A stretch of 33,502 nt of DNA, taken from NCBI GenBank assembly GCA_021163295.1, contig JAGGXD010000232.1, forward strand, positions 1 to 33,502, written 5' to 3'. The translations under genes were made by a program, and so were the position numbers. Below, one piece after another: positions 28,562-33,502 of this stretch (position 1 is its first letter; the number at the start of each line of letters is the position of its first letter). The stretch comes from Bacteroidales bacterium (GTDB lineage Bacteria > Bacteroidota > Bacteroidia > Bacteroidales > VadinHA17). The notes under the pieces were generated by a model, which was not told where the DNA came from, ran no database searches, and saw only the letters and a program-made list of their open reading frames with translations.

Positions 28562-29434
28562 TCAATATTTTATTCTAAATGGCTCTATGTCTTTTCTTTC
28601 TTCATAATATTCCAAAAGTGAATTTTTAAGTGTTCCTTCCTCTAAAAGCAGTCTATAAAGTTCTTTTTCGTACTTATTACAAACTTCCTCTACATTTTTA
28701 ATTTCTTCTCCATTCTCTTCCCTAACTTTCTCATTAAGAAACCTTATTATCTTTTTGGTTGTAGTATACATCTCTTTGTTTCTAAGTGCCTCCTGACAAA
28801 AACCCGGAATTAAAAACCGCTCTTTATTTTCATAATTATAGTCAAATGGATTTACCCCACAGACAAAATGGAAAGCGAAACCTTTCTCAGGATCATATTT
28901 CACAATGTCAAACTGAAGTAACGCAATTTGAATTAAGCTGTCCATCTTGAAGTCAATTTTGTCTATCTTGAATATTTCATTATGTTCGGTTACTCTTTCC
29001 TTATTGGTATAGAAACTAGATAAAGCCGTTTTGAATATTCCTGCGAAAACTCTGTCATTACAATAATGGTTAATAATAATTTTCCTAACATCATCACAGT
29101 TACAGCTTTGTGAAATAAATAAGGAATCAATTAATCTGGTACTATCTATATCTCTGCTCTTATAATAAGCATCAACGATCCTGCCAGTATAAGCATTATA
29201 AAAATCTGAGTATTCAATACTGTCAGGGATATTAAACTCAATAGATATTATTTCCATGTTCCAGCTTATGTTAAGGAATTTTAACTGAACGACTCCTTTT
29301 GTACTATCAGCACATGTAAACTGTGCTTGTGTTTCAAAGAAGTGTTGAATATACATATTGCATTTCTCTTCTGATGGCTGACAACCATAGATAATAGATG
29401 AGACAATCAATGAAATAAAGATTAGGTTTTTCAT
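28562..29434 (-). CDS. Orphan lipoprotein, unknown function
   Basis: Lipobox SSIIYGCQ; 290 aa; no family recognised. Confidence 0.7.
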   Translation of the reverse strand: MKNLIFISLIVSSIIYGCQPSEEKCNMYIQHFFETQAQFTCADSTKGVVQLKFLNISWNMEIISIEFNIPDSIEYSDFYNAYTGRIVDAYYKSRDIDSTRLIDSLFISQSCNCDDVRKIIINHYCNDRVFAGIFKTALSSFYTNKERVTEHNEIFKIDKIDFKMDSLIQIALLQFDIVKYDPEKGFAFHFVCGVNPFDYNYENKERFLIPGFCQEALRNKEMYTTTKKIIRFLNEKVREENGEEIKNVEEVCNKYEKELYRLLLEEGTLKNSLLEYYEERKDIEPFRIKY

Positions 29435-29540
29435 GTTGGTATGATTATTAGGTTAAAGTTGACTTCTAATTTCTTCTTAATTAACCAAGGTCTCAAGGTA
29501 TTCCTTTCTAATAAATGTCTTACATTATGTATTAGCTAAA

Positions 29541-29660
29541 ACGTTTGGCTATAAATTCCAGGCGAGTATTTGCTTGCACTTTTCTTTCAGGTTGCACTGT
29601 TGTTTTTTGCTTGTAATTTGTTTCATATTAGCACTTTCCGCCCGCTTGAATTTATAGCGT
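29541..29660. repeat. Imperfect long-spaced inverted repeat (site B)
   Basis: gctataaattc (29548-29558) against gaatttatagc (29648-29658), with partial extension inward (caggcg / cccgctt). Confidence 0.65.
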
Positions 29661-30274
29661 GTGTGTGTCCAGCATGAGCATGAGCACAGCCACCGGAAGC
29701 TCTATAAAAATGTTAAAAATACAAATTAATATTAAAGAGCGAAGTGTACGGTGGGTTATTTATTCCAGAGGGTGCAAGTCCCTTACGGGCGGGGGTAACT
29801 CCCCGAACCGTTAGTAAGTCGCAAGGCTTCGGCGTGAGCTCAGCCGAACGGTGGTTTACCGCGAGGTATGCACTAAAGGAAGCGAGACTACAAATTTCGG
29901 TACTGACGAATCGGAACGATGCTGTACCGATGCGTCAGCACAGAAACTGGATAAGAGGCTGTAAGACGAGGATAAGCAAGCACATCATTGTAACGTCCGA
30001 AATGAATTTATCGTTTTACAGTAGATCCAGCAGGGATTGGAAGAAGGAATATGCTCTTACCGGGGGGAGATCTCCCTGACCACGGGATGAACAAGGAGAA
30101 GTCAGCAGAAGCCATAGTAGGTACAGGTAACGAGCCACGAATAGAGACCGTGGAGGACTCACAGCGTACTGAAGGGCTGAACGTTAAGTTGTTCCAAATA
30201 TTGTAAGGAAGCTCTCGCACCGCGGGTCTAGCCTTACAATAAGCGGAACAGGGAAAGAAGAAAAGTACACTAAA

Positions 30275-31591
30275 ATGATTGAACAGATCCTTACCCGGAA
30301 GAACATGTTGCAGGCAATGCGACAAGTCCAGAAGAACCACGGTTCGGCAGGAGTTGACCATATGCCGGTAACCAAGTTGTCAGAACTATGGTCAATAGAT
30401 AAAGAAGAACTGACAGCGGAGGTTCGTTCAGGGAAGTATTTGCCACAACCCATTTTAGGGATAGAGATTCCAAAGGGAAACGGGAAGATGCGCCTTTTGG
30501 GCATTCCGACCGTAACCGACCGATTGCTTCAGCAGGCGGTATTGCAAGTCATAATGGCACGGTTCGAGTTTGAATTTTCGGAATCCAGTTTTGGATTCCG
30601 GCCAAACAAGAGCCTCCATCAGGCAGTCCTGAAAGCGCAGGGTTACATCAACGAGGGATATCAGTATATCGTAGATATAGACCTGAAAACCTTTTTCGAT
30701 GAAATAGACCATTGCTATCTGGTACAATTACTCTACCGCAAAATCAAATGCCTGGAAACCTTACGTCTAATCCGTAAATGGCTACGTTCCCCGATTTCAA
30801 TAAAAGGGAAACTTGTCAAACGCAGAAAAGGCGTACCACAGGGTAGTCCACTCAGTCCGCTACTGTCCAATATCATATTACATGAGTTGGATAGGGAACT
30901 GGAAAGACAGGGATTGCGATTTGTCCGTTATGCCGACGATTTTAGTATATATACCAAAACCAAGGCAAATTCCCGAAAGGTTGGTAACGCTATTTTCAAG
31001 TTTCTTAGAAACAAGCTAAAACTGACTATTAACCGGGAGAAAAGCGGAATCCGCCGACCAGTACAACTCACAATTTTAGGATTTGGTTTTGTACCCACCT
31101 ATGTGAAAGGAGAAAAAGGCAAATATCAATTGGTAGTTTCGGAAAAGAGTTGGAAGAAGCTAAAGCAAAAGCTCAAAATCCTTACTCGAAAAACTACTCC
31201 AATGAGTTTCGATGAACGTATCGAAAAACTCAATCAAGTTCAAAGAGGATGGGTGAATAATTTCCGTATGGCAAGTATTCAAAACAAACTCAACGAACTG
31301 GATGGATGGTTACGAAACCGTCTTCAGTATTGCATCTGGCATCACTGGAAGAAATCCGAACGGAAAAGGAAAAACCTGATTCGGTTGGGAGTCGAACAGG
31401 GACAAGCCTATGCATGGAGTCGGTCACGAATGGGTGGTTGGGCTATTGCTCAAAGTCCAATTCTTGGGACTACTATCACAGTTGATAGATTAAAGAAGCG
31501 AGGATATGTATCTCTACTCGAGATTTACCGAAAGATTTCCCCACAACTTAACGAACCGCTGCTTACGAGACCCGTACGGGCAGTGGTGTGA
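30275..31591 (+). CDS. ltrA: Group II intron reverse transcriptase/maturase
   Basis: GSAGVDHMPVTKL, RLLGIPTVTDRLLQQAVLQV, SFGFRPNKSLHQAV, VDIDLKTFFDEIDH, KGVPQGSPLSPLLSNIILHELD, VRYADDFSIY; maturase (GIIM) domain; no HNH endonuclease domain. Confidence 0.96.
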   Translation: MIEQILTRKNMLQAMRQVQKNHGSAGVDHMPVTKLSELWSIDKEELTAEVRSGKYLPQPILGIEIPKGNGKMRLLGIPTVTDRLLQQAVLQVIMARFEFEFSESSFGFRPNKSLHQAVLKAQGYINEGYQYIVDIDLKTFFDEIDHCYLVQLLYRKIKCLETLRLIRKWLRSPISIKGKLVKRRKGVPQGSPLSPLLSNIILHELDRELERQGLRFVRYADDFSIYTKTKANSRKVGNAIFKFLRNKLKLTINREKSGIRRPVQLTILGFGFVPTYVKGEKGKYQLVVSEKSWKKLKQKLKILTRKTTPMSFDERIEKLNQVQRGWVNNFRMASIQNKLNELDGWLRNRLQYCIWHHWKKSERKRKNLIRLGVEQGQAYAWSRSRMGGWAIAQSPILGTTITVDRLKKRGYVSLLEIYRKISPQLNEPLLTRPVRAVV

Positions 31592-31598
31592 GAGGTTC
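31553..31598 (+). ncRNA. Candidate group II intron domain V
   Basis: gaaccgctgcttacgagacccgtacgggcagtggtgtgagaggttc: outer stem gaacc/ggttc plus inner gctgc/gcagt-type pairing; followed by a domain VI-like hairpin ccccgtcagt-gttt-actggcgggg. Confidence 0.75.
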
Positions 31599-31651
31599 TC
31601 CCCGTCAGTGTTTACTGGCGGGGCAGCCTACTCGATTGTAGGGCGTTTTTC

Positions 31652-32965
31652 TCAATTTCTTAACTTTTCAAGTGTTGTTGGATTGTAATTAACCTTTGAA
31701 ATATTATTTGTGAAAAATATAGCATCAAACGATCTCTTTGGAATACAAGTCATTTCAAAACCTTGTGCTTGAATTACTTTATCTGTATTGAGCCACTTTT
31801 CAACTTCCTTATTTTCCGATTTTCCTTTTAGGTCAAGTAAAAAGTATTTCCTTTTTAATTTAGCAAGTGTGCCGTCAATGGTATTTTCTTCGGCAGGTTC
31901 AAAAGTTATATTTTCATTTTGAAAAACTCCTTGATTAAATGAAGCACCAATAGAAATCATTTTATCTTTAAGTTCTTGATGTAAAATATATCCCATTCCT
32001 TGAATTCTGTTTTCAGGAAACATATTCATAGTAAATTCTGACTTGGCTATATGAACATTATGAGCCCAAATAATTAATTTCTCATTTCTCTCGTTTATCC
32101 ATAAAGCGATATTTGCCATTGCATTATCTCGAATTAATCCCATTTTAATCCTATCTGTCTCAGTAAACATTTTATTCGCTTCATTTGCAGAATAAGAGAG
32201 TTTTAAAATCCAGTTGTATTCACTTTCAGTTGAGTTACCAATATATCGCTTTTCATTTTCTTTTATCTGCTGAAATAATTCATTATAGTTTTTTATCAAA
32301 ATTTGTTTTTCTTCTTCTCCAAGTTCTGAATAATGTTGCAAAGATGTTTGCCATTGATTGTCTTCAATTATATTTCGAGCAAAATTTTTGCCTTGAATAT
32401 TCCCATAATAAGTTTTATCTACTTTTTGTAAGTATTCAAATATTTGGTCAATTGCATTATTTGGTGCAACAATATCAATTCCATAAAAATTTACTTTCTT
32501 TTCATTTTTAGGATTTTGATTAAAATCTTTTAACCAATTTAATATTTTCGTCATTTCTTGTGTGTCCCACAAAAACCACCCAGGCATATTTGACATTATC
32601 TCGTCAATGTTACCGTTGCCATTAAGAATATAGTCATTGATTTTATTTGAATATGGAAAACTTGCTTCTAAAATAAATGTGGTAAAGTTCATTTCTTCAA
32701 CGAGATATTTTATAAAACGATGTTTCAATTGAAATTGTTCGTGAATATCGTGGCGACTTTCTCCAAGACAAACAACTTCTGCTTTTCCGACAATTTGCTT
32801 TAACAGTTTCAAATCGTCTTGTTTTTCCGTTACTTCAAGTGTCTCGATTTTTTGTGAGTTTTTTAATGCCCAGTCCGTGAATTTGTCATTCTTTTCTTGC
32901 GAAGATGAGTTATTGCAACTTACAGTTACTAATAAAATTATAAATGCTCCTAATACTCTTTTCAT
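31652..32965 (-). CDS. Erythromycin esterase family lipoprotein
   Basis: AEVVCLGESRHDIHEQFQLKHRFIKYLVEEMNFTTFILEASFPYS; IIWAHNVHIAK; lipobox LVTVSC; start at MKRVLGAF preferred. Confidence 0.87.
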   Translation of the reverse strand: MKRVLGAFIILLVTVSCNNSSSQEKNDKFTDWALKNSQKIETLEVTEKQDDLKLLKQIVGKAEVVCLGESRHDIHEQFQLKHRFIKYLVEEMNFTTFILEASFPYSNKINDYILNGNGNIDEIMSNMPGWFLWDTQEMTKILNWLKDFNQNPKNEKKVNFYGIDIVAPNNAIDQIFEYLQKVDKTYYGNIQGKNFARNIIEDNQWQTSLQHYSELGEEEKQILIKNYNELFQQIKENEKRYIGNSTESEYNWILKLSYSANEANKMFTETDRIKMGLIRDNAMANIALWINERNEKLIIWAHNVHIAKSEFTMNMFPENRIQGMGYILHQELKDKMISIGASFNQGVFQNENITFEPAEENTIDGTLAKLKRKYFLLDLKGKSENKEVEKWLNTDKVIQAQGFEMTCIPKRSFDAIFFTNNISKVNYNPTTLEKLRN

Positions 32966-32975
32966 AATATTGCCT

Positions 32976-33227
32976 TTAAATTTCAATGTCCTTCCAAGCA
33001 GGAAATTGTTTCAACCTTTCTTTTGCTATTTTTTCGGCTTGTTCTTCACCAAAATCATTGGTTTCAATTATCATATTTTTAAAATCCTTTACTTTTTCAG
33101 TGTAAGATTTTAAATTCCCTTTATTGTCAGTGCAATGGTTGCAATATTTATTTTCTGATTTTTTACCACCAAAATCTTCAATGCTTTTCATTGGCATTCC
33201 GCAACTTTCACATATTTTTTGTTTCAT
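32976..33227 (-). CDS. Putative zinc-ribbon domain protein
   Basis: CESCGMPM ... CNHC with AKERLKQFPAWKD tail. Confidence 0.82.
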   Translation of the reverse strand: MKQKICESCGMPMKSIEDFGGKKSENKYCNHCTDNKGNLKSYTEKVKDFKNMIIETNDFGEEQAEKIAKERLKQFPAWKDIEI

Positions 33228-33300
33228 AATTTCACCTATTTTTAATATGACGATTTATTTTGTTTTATGTTACTTCAATTTTCGTTTTCTCTAATGCCCT

Positions 33301-33428
33301 ACAACGGACCGGCGCTAAAATTTAGTTGCCGTTTTTTGGCAATGTCCTTTCAATTTATTAATACATTTTACCAAATGTACAAAACTCTTAAAAAGCACCA
33401 AACCGGCAATTAATTTTAACGCCTGTTG
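33301..33428. repeat. attC-like imperfect inverted repeat (site C)
   Basis: Left arm acaacggaccggcgctaaaatttagttgccg (33301-33331); right arm cggcaattaattttaacgcctgttg (33404-33428); pairs over about 25 nt with a 5-nt bulge and few mismatches. Confidence 0.75.
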
Positions 33429-33502
33429 AACAAAACCTTCGGTAGCTAATTTTCATAGTTTACGTATAAGCTTTCATAATCCTCTTATTATTAATTAAAA
33501 AC

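Larger units (their letters stand above)
29744..31636 (+). mobile_element. Group II intron (approximate boundaries)
   Basis: 5' domain I landmark CCAGAGGGTGCAAGTCCCTTACGGGCGGGGGTAACTCCCCGAACCGTTAGTAAGTCGCAAGGCTTCGGC; intron-encoded RT; domain V/VI-like hairpins at the 3' end. 5' boundary uncertain by several nt; 3' end inferred at ...CTACTCGAT. Confidence 0.88.

Noticed and set aside
29657-29690. GT and GCATGA microrepeats
   Set aside because: Very short simple-sequence runs; could easily be chance in AT-rich intergenic DNA.
29744-30079. 111-aa ORF at the start of the group II intron
   Set aside because: Its sequence is the structured domain I RNA of the intron; the reading frame is incidental.
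30008-30504. Minus-strand ORFs opposite the intron RT
   Set aside because: Shadow ORFs of structured intron RNA and the RT coding sequence.
1-33502. CRISPR arrays, rRNA or tRNA genes, integron integrase
   Set aside because: Looked for regularly spaced direct repeats, conserved RNA gene sequences and recombinase motifs by eye; none found in this window.

Overview
The window is about 33.5 kb of a Bacteroidota chromosome, most likely a gliding/T9SS lineage: gldD, gldE, a T9SS sorting domain and TAnnTTTG promoter elements are all present. Roughly the first 28.4 kb is core-like: hisS, a HutH-family ammonia-lyase, a VWA protein, ychF, an M14 peptidase with a T9SS-like tail, a PafA-like AP-superfamily protein, TPR proteins, GGGP synthase plus a PPTase, gldD/gldE, ssb, HU, a 30-aa basic protein of the AURKAIP1/COX24 type (missing from the supplied ORF track), RNase G, DsbD, a DUF4249/TonB receptor pair, lnt and an EamA transporter. 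From about 28.4 kb onward the window looks accessory: an orphan lipoprotein, a full-length group II intron with an intact maturase, and an erythromycin-esterase-like lipoprotein with a zinc-ribbon protein, bordered by attC-like imperfect inverted repeats. The most notable observations are: (i) an ECF sigma/anti-sigma/Spy-like module eroded in place, including an ECF sigma ORF with an in-frame internal deletion and a frameshifted Spy-like gene; (ii) the attC-like inverted repeats around the accessory cargo; (iii) a PafA-like protein with altered metal-site motifs; (iv) a perfect 13-bp hairpin upstream of RNase G; (v) short tandem repeats with an exact 8-bp period at three separate gene junctions; (vi) absence of mutY from a locus where I expect it. 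All family assignments come from recognising sequence motifs; no database search was run.
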